This document shows, piece after piece, positions 9,040-17,375 of a DNA stretch of 35,216 nt. Where the stretch lies: NCBI GenBank assembly GCA_026196445.1, contig JAPHTE010000436.1, forward strand, positions 1 through 35,216. The letters are read 5' to 3'. The notes beneath the pieces were generated by a model. The model had not been told where the DNA came from. It ran no database searches and worked only from the letters and a program-made list of their open reading frames with translations. The position numbers and the translations under genes were made by a program. Position 1 is the stretch's first letter. Every line of letters starts with the position of its first letter. The stretch is from Lysobacterales bacterium (GTDB taxonomy: Bacteria > Pseudomonadota > Gammaproteobacteria > Xanthomonadales > SZUA-36).

Positions 9040-10653
9040 CTATAGATTCTGGTAATTGGGCCCGCTGCCGCCTTCCGGGGTGACCCAGTTGATGACCTCG
9101 TACGGATCCTTGATGTCGCAAGTCTTGCAGTGCACGCAATTGGCGGCATTGATCTGCAAGCGTACGCCGGCCTCTGCGTCTTCCACGATTTCGTAGACTT
9201 CCACCGGGCAGAAACGGGTACACGGATAGTTGTATTCCTCACCGCAGCGGCTGGTGCAGACGTCCGGGTCCAGTATCTGCAGGTGCACGGGCTGATCCTC
9301 CTCGTGGGCCGTGTTCGCGAAATAAACTGACGCGAGGCGGTCGCGTGGCGGCAGGTCGCGCTCCCCCCAGGGCCGGTCAACCGGTTCCAGGTCCTGCAGT
9401 TTTTGCAACGACGAATGGTCTGCGTGGTTTTGCAAAGTACGTGGCAGTTTACCCAAGGTCACAGTTTCGATAGCCGCTGTCATCAACCCACGCCACAGCC
9501 CCTTGTTAAAGCCGGGCCGGACATTACGCACCTTGTGAATTTCCGCGTAGATCTCCGATGCCCTGAGCGCCTGGTCGAAGCCCTCGGCGCTGCTCTTGTC
9601 AGCCACGTGGCTGGCGGCCAGCATACCGGAGCGGATCGCCTGGTGGGTGCCCTTGATCTTGGGCAGATTCAAGAGCCCCGCTGCATCGCCGATCAGCAGG
9701 GCGCCGGGCATTTCTACTCTGGGCAAAGACTGCGCACCGCCCTCGACGATGGTCCGTGCGCCGCCGGAGAGGATCTCGCCGCCCTCGAACAGTGGCTTGA
9801 CGCTGGGGTGATGCTTGAACTGCTGGAAGGCTTCAAACGGTGAGAATTCCGGGTCCGTGTAATCCAGCGCGGTGACAAAGCCCACCGCTACGCGGTCATT
9901 GTCCATGTGGTAAATGAAACTGCCGCCGTAGGTGCTTGAATCCAGCGGCCAGCCGATGCTGTGCTGGACCTTGCCGGGGCTGCATTTCCCGGGTGCCACC
10001 TGCCACAGCTCCTTGATGCCGACACCGTAAACCTGCGGGTCGGAAGCTGCATCCAGCTTGTATCTGGCGATCAGTTCCTTGCTCAGGTGGCCACGGCAGC
10101 CTTCGGCCAGTATGGTCACGGGCGCGTGGATCTCGATGCCCTGCAGGTAGGTGTCCTTGGGCTGGCCGTCACGATCAAGGCCCATGTCGCCAATGATGAC
10201 ACCGCCGACCGCGCCATCGTCCGTGTAACGGATACCGGCGGCCGCGTAGCCCGGGAAGATATCCACACCCAGGTCCTCGGCCTGTGGTGCGAGCCAGGCG
10301 CACATGGCGCCCAGTGAAACGATAAAGTTACCGTGGTTTTTCTGTTGTGGCGGCGTGGGAATCCGGTAACGGGACCTGGCAGTCAAGAAAGCGATCTCGT
10401 CATTCTCGACGGGAACACAGGTAGGCGGCGGGTTTTCTCGCCAACCGGGTATCAGTTCATCCAGCGGGCCGGGTTCGATCACTGCGCCCGACAGAATGTG
10501 CGCCCCGACCTCGGCTCCTTTCTCGATCACGGCGACCATCAGGTCTTGCTTGAGCTGTTTCAGGCGAATTGCGCAAGCCAGTCCTGCGGGTCCTGCACCG
10601 ACGATGATGACGTCGTACTCCATGACTTCACGCTCGGGGGCTGTATCGCTCAT
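9040..10653 (-). CDS. Electron transfer flavoprotein-ubiquinone oxidoreductase (ETF-QO/ETFDH)
   Basis: 537 aa; Rossmann GAGPAGLACAIRLKQL, GGSFIYHMDNDRVAVGFVTALDY, C-terminal Fe-S cysteines (CTSRCGEEYNYPCTRFCPVEVYEI...NCVHCKTCDIKDP). Confidence 0.97.
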   Translation of the reverse strand: MSDTAPEREVMEYDVIIVGAGPAGLACAIRLKQLKQDLMVAVIEKGAEVGAHILSGAVIEPGPLDELIPGWRENPPPTCVPVENDEIAFLTARSRYRIPTPPQQKNHGNFIVSLGAMCAWLAPQAEDLGVDIFPGYAAAGIRYTDDGAVGGVIIGDMGLDRDGQPKDTYLQGIEIHAPVTILAEGCRGHLSKELIARYKLDAASDPQVYGVGIKELWQVAPGKCSPGKVQHSIGWPLDSSTYGGSFIYHMDNDRVAVGFVTALDYTDPEFSPFEAFQQFKHHPSVKPLFEGGEILSGGARTIVEGGAQSLPRVEMPGALLIGDAAGLLNLPKIKGTHQAIRSGMLAASHVADKSSAEGFDQALRASEIYAEIHKVRNVRPGFNKGLWRGLMTAAIETVTLGKLPRTLQNHADHSSLQKLQDLEPVDRPWGERDLPPRDRLASVYFANTAHEEDQPVHLQILDPDVCTSRCGEEYNYPCTRFCPVEVYEIVEDAEAGVRLQINAANCVHCKTCDIKDPYEVINWVTPEGGSGPNYQNL

Positions 10654-10966
10654 GTGAACTCCTCAAAAGGTCTGCTGCAGACGACGAATTATATCGGAAA
10701 ACCGGACCGGTTTTGCCGTTGGTTACAACCTTGTTTACCGCCCCATGTAATCCGGTCCATGGAAGGTGGTGGGCCAGCCAGGCACCCGTTTGCCCAATCC
10801 GGGCACCTGGTTCAGCTGGCGACGAGGGCGTTTGTATCTTTTATACTCGAGGGAGGCACATGACTATCATTTTTTTCGGGCACATAACGACGCGCAGAAT
10901 GTTTTATGCACGTCACCCATCAGCGAAAACGGCCAGTAATTGATTGAGAACCAGGCAACGACTTTC

Positions 10967-12631
10967 ATGTTTTTATCAGCACTGCATTATTTCAATCGAC
11001 TGCCTTCCTGGGTACAGATAACTATTTCTGCACTTGGTGTCGGATTCCATGCTCCCGGATTCGGGGTAAACCTTTTGGGCCTGGTTGCCTTTTTCCCCTT
11101 TCTCGTCGTATTGGATCGAATCCACCAGTCTTCAGATTCCCTTGCAAAAAAGGCCTTGCACACCCTCCTGGCCTGTTGGGGTGTCGGGGTTGGATTCGGT
11201 GCGATCGGGCTGCACTGGATGATTTTCGCGATTCATGTTTTCGGCCATTTGCCCTGGATCGTGGCCATTGCAATTACAGCGCTGGGATATGGTTTTCTCG
11301 TGGGGATAACGCTGTTTGTCCTGTGCGGTTTACCCCTGTTCTTTGTTCGAAGATGGGGGTGGTGGGATATTCCTGTGCGGTTGATGTTTATCGTATTGCT
11401 CGATCCCTTTTACCCCCGGTTACTCCAGTGGTCGTTCGGCGGATTCACATTTTCGGCGGTTCCGTGGATCGCACAGGTCGCGGATGTCATCGGAGAATGG
11501 GGGCTCAGTTTCTACGCCATGGGAGTGAACTTTCTATTGCTCCTGTTTTGGCGCTGGAAAGTATCTGGTCCCAATATTGAATTGCACGTTTTTCGCAGGG
11601 TGAGCTTGGTATTTGGCTTCCTGCTGATTGTTGGAATGGGTTACGGGGTAATGCGCGGGATCCAGTTGCACCCGCGATTGGCGGAAGGTGCATCACTTCA
11701 TGTCGCCGCCATTCAGCCCAATTTCTCGTTAAATCGTATTGCAGTCAATCCCGATTTGTCCTACTCGAACCGTAAAAAGAACGTTGAGGCGCTTCTCAAA
11801 GATTCGCGGAAAGCCCTGGACGAGTTTCCGGCGAACTCCCCGGTTCCCAGGCTCGTTGTCTGGCCTGAATCGACTTATCCTTTTTACTTTTTTCAGAAAG
11901 ACACCGCGCGCGAGACCATTGAACGATTTGCGCGTGAGGAAAGTACAGCGATCCTCCTGGCTTCGGTGGACAGTCAGGAAAGTCCGGCTGGTCTCCAAAA
12001 GTCGGGGCTTTCGATACTGGTTGGACCCGACGGCAGAGTACGCGGAAGCTACGCGAAAATCGTCCTGATGCCATTTGGAGAGTACATTCCCTGGGGTGAA
12101 GAGTTTCCGGCATATCGTCGCTGGTTGAAGAACGCGATTCCCGCGATCGGCCTGTTCGAGCCTGGAACTGAATTCACCGTGTATGAACTGTCGGAGGACA
12201 TTCAATTTTCCGGCGCTATTTGTTTTGATGTTTTCTCGGATTCCGTTGTTCGGAACATGGTTCGCGATGGAGCGTCATTCGTGGTGAACCTGAGTAACCT
12301 GGCCTGGTATGGTTACACCAACGCTTCCCGGCAACTGGAAATGATGGTGCGTTGGCGCGCCATCGAAAACCGGGTTCCGATGCTCTATGTTTCGAATAAC
12401 GGGGAAACCATGTTTATCGATCCCCTGGGGGATAAAATGGGGGAAACGCTGGGTTTGTATGAGCAGGACACCTTGTCCAGGACAATCGTTTTACAGCAAC
12501 ATTTTTCAATTTACCGGGAATACAAAGAGTGGATGCATTTGGGTGCTGGTTTCCTGTTACTGATAACTTTGCTGCTTGCCCACAGATACGGACGCATCTT
12601 CAGTACACCGCTAGCCAGAGAATGTAATTGA
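10967..12631 (+). CDS. Apolipoprotein N-acyltransferase (Lnt)-like, CN-hydrolase domain with N-terminal transmembrane segments
   Basis: ORF listed from TTG 10940; in-frame ATG at 10967 (MFLSALHYFNRLPSW). Multiple hydrophobic helices, then nitrilase-fold E/K/C context: VVWPESTYPF, YAKIVLMPFGEYIPWGEEF, GAICFDVFSDSVVRNMVRDGASFVVNLSNLAWY. Confidence 0.85.
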   Translation: MFLSALHYFNRLPSWVQITISALGVGFHAPGFGVNLLGLVAFFPFLVVLDRIHQSSDSLAKKALHTLLACWGVGVGFGAIGLHWMIFAIHVFGHLPWIVAIAITALGYGFLVGITLFVLCGLPLFFVRRWGWWDIPVRLMFIVLLDPFYPRLLQWSFGGFTFSAVPWIAQVADVIGEWGLSFYAMGVNFLLLLFWRWKVSGPNIELHVFRRVSLVFGFLLIVGMGYGVMRGIQLHPRLAEGASLHVAAIQPNFSLNRIAVNPDLSYSNRKKNVEALLKDSRKALDEFPANSPVPRLVVWPESTYPFYFFQKDTARETIERFAREESTAILLASVDSQESPAGLQKSGLSILVGPDGRVRGSYAKIVLMPFGEYIPWGEEFPAYRRWLKNAIPAIGLFEPGTEFTVYELSEDIQFSGAICFDVFSDSVVRNMVRDGASFVVNLSNLAWYGYTNASRQLEMMVRWRAIENRVPMLYVSNNGETMFIDPLGDKMGETLGLYEQDTLSRTIVLQQHFSIYREYKEWMHLGAGFLLLITLLLAHRYGRIFSTPLARECN

Positions 12632-12730
12632 CACTCCCCAGGGCGCTCTGCATGAATAATGAAATATGTTTATACTTGGCCACCGAAAAATCTCTCAATT
12701 AAGCGATAAATCATTACCCTTCGGAAAGGT

Positions 12731-14893
12731 ATGAAAAAAAGAACAAAGTCTCAGTCCGGGTTTGAATCAAAACAACAAAACGATGAAGCACAAGCAGCTT
12801 CCGTGTCTTTGCAAAAAAAGAAAGCTGGCCATGCGTTAACTTTTGGCAAGCAACTGCTATTTTCGCTGGTCATTTTTGTTGTTTTTTTCGGTGGGATCGA
12901 GCTTATACTCGCTCTATCCGGCGTCAAGCCGATCCTGTTGACAGAAGACCCCCTGGTTGGTTTTTCGAGCAATGTTCCCCTGTTTGTCGAACAACGCCGG
13001 GACGACGGCACCGTTGTTCTTCGGACCGCAAAAAACAAACTCGATCATTTCAATGATCAATCGTTTCCAAAAAACAAGCAAAAGAACACCTATCGTATCT
13101 TTACTGTTGGCGGATCCACGACTGCAGGCCGACCGTTTGATCACAAGGTCTCATTTGGAGGCTGGCTGCAGGCTTTTCTTGATGAAGCTGACCCAGGTAC
13201 AAACTGGGAAGTAATCAATGCCGGCGGCTCGAGTTATGCAAGCTACCGGGTGGCCAAGCTGATGCAGGAGCTTGTGCAGTACCAACCGGACCTGTTTATC
13301 GTTTATTCCGGACACAACGAGTTCCTTGAAGACCGCAGTTACAGTGGTTTGACCGATCTGCCTTCCTGGGTAATCGAGCTCGATTCCATGCTCAGCGGTA
13401 CAAGAACCTATAGTGGCATGAAAAGGCTTTACGATTCGTGGCAACCGGATTCAATCCGCGAGGCCAGGAAGCGCTACGAGTTGAATGGCGAGGTCGATAC
13501 GATCCTGGAATACACCTTTGGCCCTACCAGCTATCACCGCGATGATGAGCTGAACAGGCAGATTGTCGCCCATTACCGTCTGAACCTCGAACGCATGGTG
13601 CTATTGGCACGCGACGCGGGTGCAGAGATCATTTTTGTAACACCTGCCAATAACCTCAAGGATTTTTCGCCCTTCAAGAGCGAGCACAAGAAAGACCTGT
13701 CTGGTGAAGCAGAAAGCCGGTTTAACGGCTTATTCGAGACGGGGAACCAACTCTATGCTGCCGGAAAACCGGACGAGGCTTTGACAGCATATCGCCAGGC
13801 TTTGAGTATTGATGATCGTTTTGCTGACCTTCATTTCCAGGTTGGGCGGGCACTTTTTGAACTCGGGAAATATGACGAGGCGGAGAAGTCCTTCTGGCGG
13901 GCCATTGACGAGGATGTCGCACCATTGCGGATGCTCAGTTCCATGCAGAGAAGCCTGGTTGATGTTGCGGAAAGCCAGGCAGTGCCACTGGTGGATTTCC
14001 AGCAGATTCTGCGACGTGAATACCTGAAAAAATTTGACCATGCCGTGTTGGGTAACGAATTTTTCATGGATCATGTCCACACCAATATTGACGGCTATCG
14101 GGTTTTGGGGCTGGGCTTGTTTAACAAGTTGATCGGCCTGGGCGTTGTCTCGCCGGGCGCTGGCCTGAGTGCTTCCCAGATCGAAACCGTCACGCGGCAA
14201 ATCACTTCTTCCCTGGAAGAGTCAGATCACTACAAGTCCCTGTTCCAGTTGGCGAAGGTTCTTGACTGGGCCGGCAAATTTGACGCTGCAAAAAACCTGT
14301 TTCTTAGACACATGGAGCTGTGGGGTCCCCGGGGAGATGTTTATGCCCAGCTTGGCATGGTCGCCGCAAAAAGAGGAAGAAACGCTGAAGCCATCGATTT
14401 TTTCCAAAAAGCCATATCCAATGGCTACGAAACACCAGATTTGTATGTGTGGATGGCCAATACCTACAGGAACCAGGGTGACTTTGCCCTCGCGATGAAG
14501 GCCTATGAGGACAAGCTTCGGTTGGACGGTAACAAGGTAGAAGCACACACGTGGTTCGGAATCCAGTATGCCCTGCAGGGTGACAATGAATCGGCGCTGC
14601 AAAACTTCAGGCAGGCTTTACAACTGGATCCTGAATTCCTGCCCGCCCGCAGGAATTTGGTGGTCACGCTTTTTTCCCTGGGGCAATACGACGAGGCGCT
14701 GGTAAAAGGGCAGGTTTTGTTAAAGGATTTTCCGGATGAATTCAGAATTCATTATGTCGTTGGCTCTATTCTTCTGCAGCGCGGAGACAGGCGAGGGGCG
14801 ATAAGGCGCTTTTCCGAAGCCCTGCGATTGTCTCCGGAATTCAAACCGGCACAGGACGGGCTGCGGGCGGCACAGCGAGCGCGCTCAGAGTAG
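12731..14893 (+). CDS. Membrane-anchored SGNH/GDSL hydrolase-like protein with internal and C-terminal TPR repeats
   Basis: 720 aa; N-terminal TM (LLFSLVIFVVFFGGIELILAL); SGNH blocks GGSTTAG, YSGHNEFLED, DHVHTNIDGYRVLG; TPR units LYAAGKPDEALTAYRQALSIDDRFADLHFQVGRALFELGKYDEAEKSFWRAI and several C-terminal units. Confidence 0.88.
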   Translation: MKKRTKSQSGFESKQQNDEAQAASVSLQKKKAGHALTFGKQLLFSLVIFVVFFGGIELILALSGVKPILLTEDPLVGFSSNVPLFVEQRRDDGTVVLRTAKNKLDHFNDQSFPKNKQKNTYRIFTVGGSTTAGRPFDHKVSFGGWLQAFLDEADPGTNWEVINAGGSSYASYRVAKLMQELVQYQPDLFIVYSGHNEFLEDRSYSGLTDLPSWVIELDSMLSGTRTYSGMKRLYDSWQPDSIREARKRYELNGEVDTILEYTFGPTSYHRDDELNRQIVAHYRLNLERMVLLARDAGAEIIFVTPANNLKDFSPFKSEHKKDLSGEAESRFNGLFETGNQLYAAGKPDEALTAYRQALSIDDRFADLHFQVGRALFELGKYDEAEKSFWRAIDEDVAPLRMLSSMQRSLVDVAESQAVPLVDFQQILRREYLKKFDHAVLGNEFFMDHVHTNIDGYRVLGLGLFNKLIGLGVVSPGAGLSASQIETVTRQITSSLEESDHYKSLFQLAKVLDWAGKFDAAKNLFLRHMELWGPRGDVYAQLGMVAAKRGRNAEAIDFFQKAISNGYETPDLYVWMANTYRNQGDFALAMKAYEDKLRLDGNKVEAHTWFGIQYALQGDNESALQNFRQALQLDPEFLPARRNLVVTLFSLGQYDEALVKGQVLLKDFPDEFRIHYVVGSILLQRGDRRGAIRRFSEALRLSPEFKPAQDGLRAAQRARSE

Positions 14894-14950
14894 GGTTTGG
14901 CAAGGCTTCACTCATGTCAACGTGTCGCCAGTAGAATTGGATACTGATTG

Positions 14951-16798
14951 ATGGCGACTATTACCCTGGGAATTTCGGCCTACTACCATGACAGTGCGGC
15001 AGCCCTGCTCGTCGATGGAAGTATCGTGGCTGCTGCGCAGGAAGAGCGTTTCAGCCGCAGAAAGCACGACCCTGATTTTCCGGCCAAGGCCGTATCCTAT
15101 TGCCTGGCCGAGGCGGGCGTGGAACTGCAAACTGTTGACCAGGTGGTTTTTTACGACAAGCCACTGCTCAAGTTTGAGCGCTTACTTGAAACCTACCTGG
15201 CATTTGCCCCGCACGGTTTCCGTTCTTTTGTGTCCGCCATGCCGGTATGGCTGAAAGACAAGCTGTTTTTGAAAAAGACACTTCGTGCCGAGCTTTCCAG
15301 TTTGAGCGGCCTGGATGAAAAGGTCCTCCCCCCATTGTTGTTTACGGAACACCACGAGGCGCATGCGGCTTCTGCGTTTTACCCCAGCCCCTTTGAACGG
15401 GCTGCCGTACTGTGCATGGATGGCGTGGGGGAGTGGGCCACAACTTCAGTATGGCTCGGCGATGGAAACAGACTGACACCCCAGTGGCAAATTGATTTTC
15501 CGCACAGCCTTGGTCTGCTTTACTCGGCGTTCACCTATTACACGGGTTTTCGCGTTAATTCCGGCGAGTATAAATTGATGGGCCTGGCGCCCTATGGGGA
15601 GCCCAGGTACGTTGACCGGATCCTTGATAATGTTCTGGATCTCAAAGAAGACGGTACATTCCGGCTGGACATGAGTTATTTCAACTACGCGACCGGTCTG
15701 ACCATGACCAGCAATAAACTGCATGAGTTGTTTGGCGGGGAGCCACGCAAACCCGAGAGCGAACTAACGCGAAAAGAAATGGATATTGCCCGTTCCATTC
15801 AGTGGGTAGCCGAGGAAATCGTCCTGAAGCTCGGCAATACCATTCACGAGGAACTTGACGTTGATCATTTGTGCCTGGCGGGAGGGGTGGCTCTCAATTG
15901 TGTAGCCAATGGCCGTCTCATACGGGAAGGGCCGTTCGAAGATGTCTGGATCCAACCTGCTGCCGGAGATGCCGGCGGTGCGCTCGGAGCGGCATTGAGT
16001 ATCTGGCACAGCTACCTCGGAAAACCGCGATTGGTGGATGGCAGCAATGATTCCATGGGCGGTGCGTACCTGGGGTGTCATTTTACCAGGGACGAGATTC
16101 AAGCGTTCCTCGATTCAGTGAAGGCGCCTTATGTGCTGCTTGATGAGGGTCCGCTGATGGAAGAGATTGCCGGGCACCTCGCCAATGAGAAAGTGATTGG
16201 CTGGTTCAGCGGCCGTATGGAATTTGGGCCACGGGCTTTAGGTGCACGCTCGATTATTGGCGATGCGCGGAGCACCAAGATGCAATCGATCATGAACCTG
16301 AAGATCAAGTACAGGGAATCATTCCGGCCCTTTGCGCCGGTGGTAAAGTCTGAAAGGGTTTCCGACTGGTTCGAGACGGATCGGCCCAGTCCTTACATGC
16401 TCGTGGTCTCCGGGGTGAAAGAAGATAAGCGCAGGGATATGACCGAGGCAGAAAAGCAGTTGTTTGGAATAGATAAATTAAACATCCCACGTTCAGAGAT
16501 ACCGGCGGTTACACATATTGATTATTCTGCACGGGTGCAAACGGTCCACCCTGAGACCAACCCCCGGTTGCATGACCTGATTGACATGTTCGAGAGAAAA
16601 ACCGGCTGCCCCGTGCTCGTGAATACATCATTCAATGTTCGTGGTGAACCCATCGTATGTACACCGGAAGATGCCTATAAGTGCTTTATGCGCACCGAGA
16701 TGGATTATCTTGTATTAGAGAATTATATACTGGCAAAATCAGACCAACCTGACATGGATAGCGACGATAGCTGGAAAAATGAATTTGAACTGGACTGA
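14951..16798 (+). CDS. Carbamoyltransferase, NodU/CmcH/SxtI type
   Basis: MATITLGISAYYHDSAAALLVDGSIVAAAQEERFSRRKHD...EHHEAHAASAFYPSPFERAAVLCMDGVGEW...LAGGVALNCVANGRL...GRMEFGPRALGARSIIGDAR...PVLVNTSFNVRGEPIVCTPEDAYKCFMRTEMDYLVL. ATG at 14951; the listed ORF uses TTG 14948. Confidence 0.96.
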   Translation: MATITLGISAYYHDSAAALLVDGSIVAAAQEERFSRRKHDPDFPAKAVSYCLAEAGVELQTVDQVVFYDKPLLKFERLLETYLAFAPHGFRSFVSAMPVWLKDKLFLKKTLRAELSSLSGLDEKVLPPLLFTEHHEAHAASAFYPSPFERAAVLCMDGVGEWATTSVWLGDGNRLTPQWQIDFPHSLGLLYSAFTYYTGFRVNSGEYKLMGLAPYGEPRYVDRILDNVLDLKEDGTFRLDMSYFNYATGLTMTSNKLHELFGGEPRKPESELTRKEMDIARSIQWVAEEIVLKLGNTIHEELDVDHLCLAGGVALNCVANGRLIREGPFEDVWIQPAAGDAGGALGAALSIWHSYLGKPRLVDGSNDSMGGAYLGCHFTRDEIQAFLDSVKAPYVLLDEGPLMEEIAGHLANEKVIGWFSGRMEFGPRALGARSIIGDARSTKMQSIMNLKIKYRESFRPFAPVVKSERVSDWFETDRPSPYMLVVSGVKEDKRRDMTEAEKQLFGIDKLNIPRSEIPAVTHIDYSARVQTVHPETNPRLHDLIDMFERKTGCPVLVNTSFNVRGEPIVCTPEDAYKCFMRTEMDYLVLENYILAKSDQPDMDSDDSWKNEFELD

Positions 16799-16801
16799 TC
16801 A

Positions 16802-17203
16802 ATGAAACGGAATCAACAGGAGTCAACGGAACAAAAGACATTCGGGCAGGTTTCAGGGCTTGCGGTGGCAATCATATTTGGCCTGTTCCTGCCGTGGTTG
16901 TTTGATTCAGCTTATTCCCGGTGGCCCTGGATTATCGCTTTGGTGATTTGGCTTTTTGCATATACATATCCCCTGGCCTTGCGACCGGTTTCCAAAGCGT
17001 GGTTGACTATCGGTCATTGGCTGGCCTGGTTCAACACGAGAGTCATACTCGGGTTGATGTATTACACTGTTTTTTTCATAACGGGACTGGCAATGCGTTT
17101 GATGGGTAAAGATCCGATGACAAGAAAGCGGGATGCTTCGATTGAAAGCTATCGTGTCAAAAGCCGCGTTCGGCCAGTAAATCACGTAGAGCGGCCATTC
17201 TGA
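16802..17203 (+). CDS. SxtJ-family small membrane protein
   Basis: 133 aa; MKRNQQESTEQKTFGQVSGLAVAIIFGLFLPWLF...WPWIIALVIWLFAYTYPLALRPVSKAWLTIGHWLAWFNTRVILGLMYYTVFFITGLAMRLMGKDPM; directly downstream of the carbamoyltransferase. Confidence 0.85.
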   Translation: MKRNQQESTEQKTFGQVSGLAVAIIFGLFLPWLFDSAYSRWPWIIALVIWLFAYTYPLALRPVSKAWLTIGHWLAWFNTRVILGLMYYTVFFITGLAMRLMGKDPMTRKRDASIESYRVKSRVRPVNHVERPF

Positions 17204-17355
17204 TGCTGGAACTGATAAAAGACCTTTGGGCATTTATGCGCGAGCGCAAGAAGTTCTGGCTGGGACCGATCATAGTGATGTTATTGTTACTGGGTGCGCT
17301 TATCGTGTTGACCCAGGGGTCGGTAATTGCTCCTTTCATTTATACAATTTTTTAA
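17203..17355 (+). CDS. DUF5989/SxtK-like 50-aa membrane protein, absent from the supplied ORF track
   Basis: ATG overlaps the SxtJ-like stop (TGATG). Translation MLELIKDLWAFMRERKKFWLGPIIVMLLLLGALIVLTQGSVIAPFIYTIF*; single TM helix and a Leu/Trp-Ala-Phe/RERKKFW N-terminal motif. Confidence 0.88.
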   Translation: MLELIKDLWAFMRERKKFWLGPIIVMLLLLGALIVLTQGSVIAPFIYTIF

Positions 17356-17375
17356 AACACCTGAACGGATCTCGG

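Noticed and set aside
12628-12660. Perfect -35 TTGACA at 12628-12633 before the SGNH-TPR gene
   Set aside because: No good -10 at 16-18 bp; the best AT-rich match (AATAAT) is at 21-bp spacing, so not called as a promoter.
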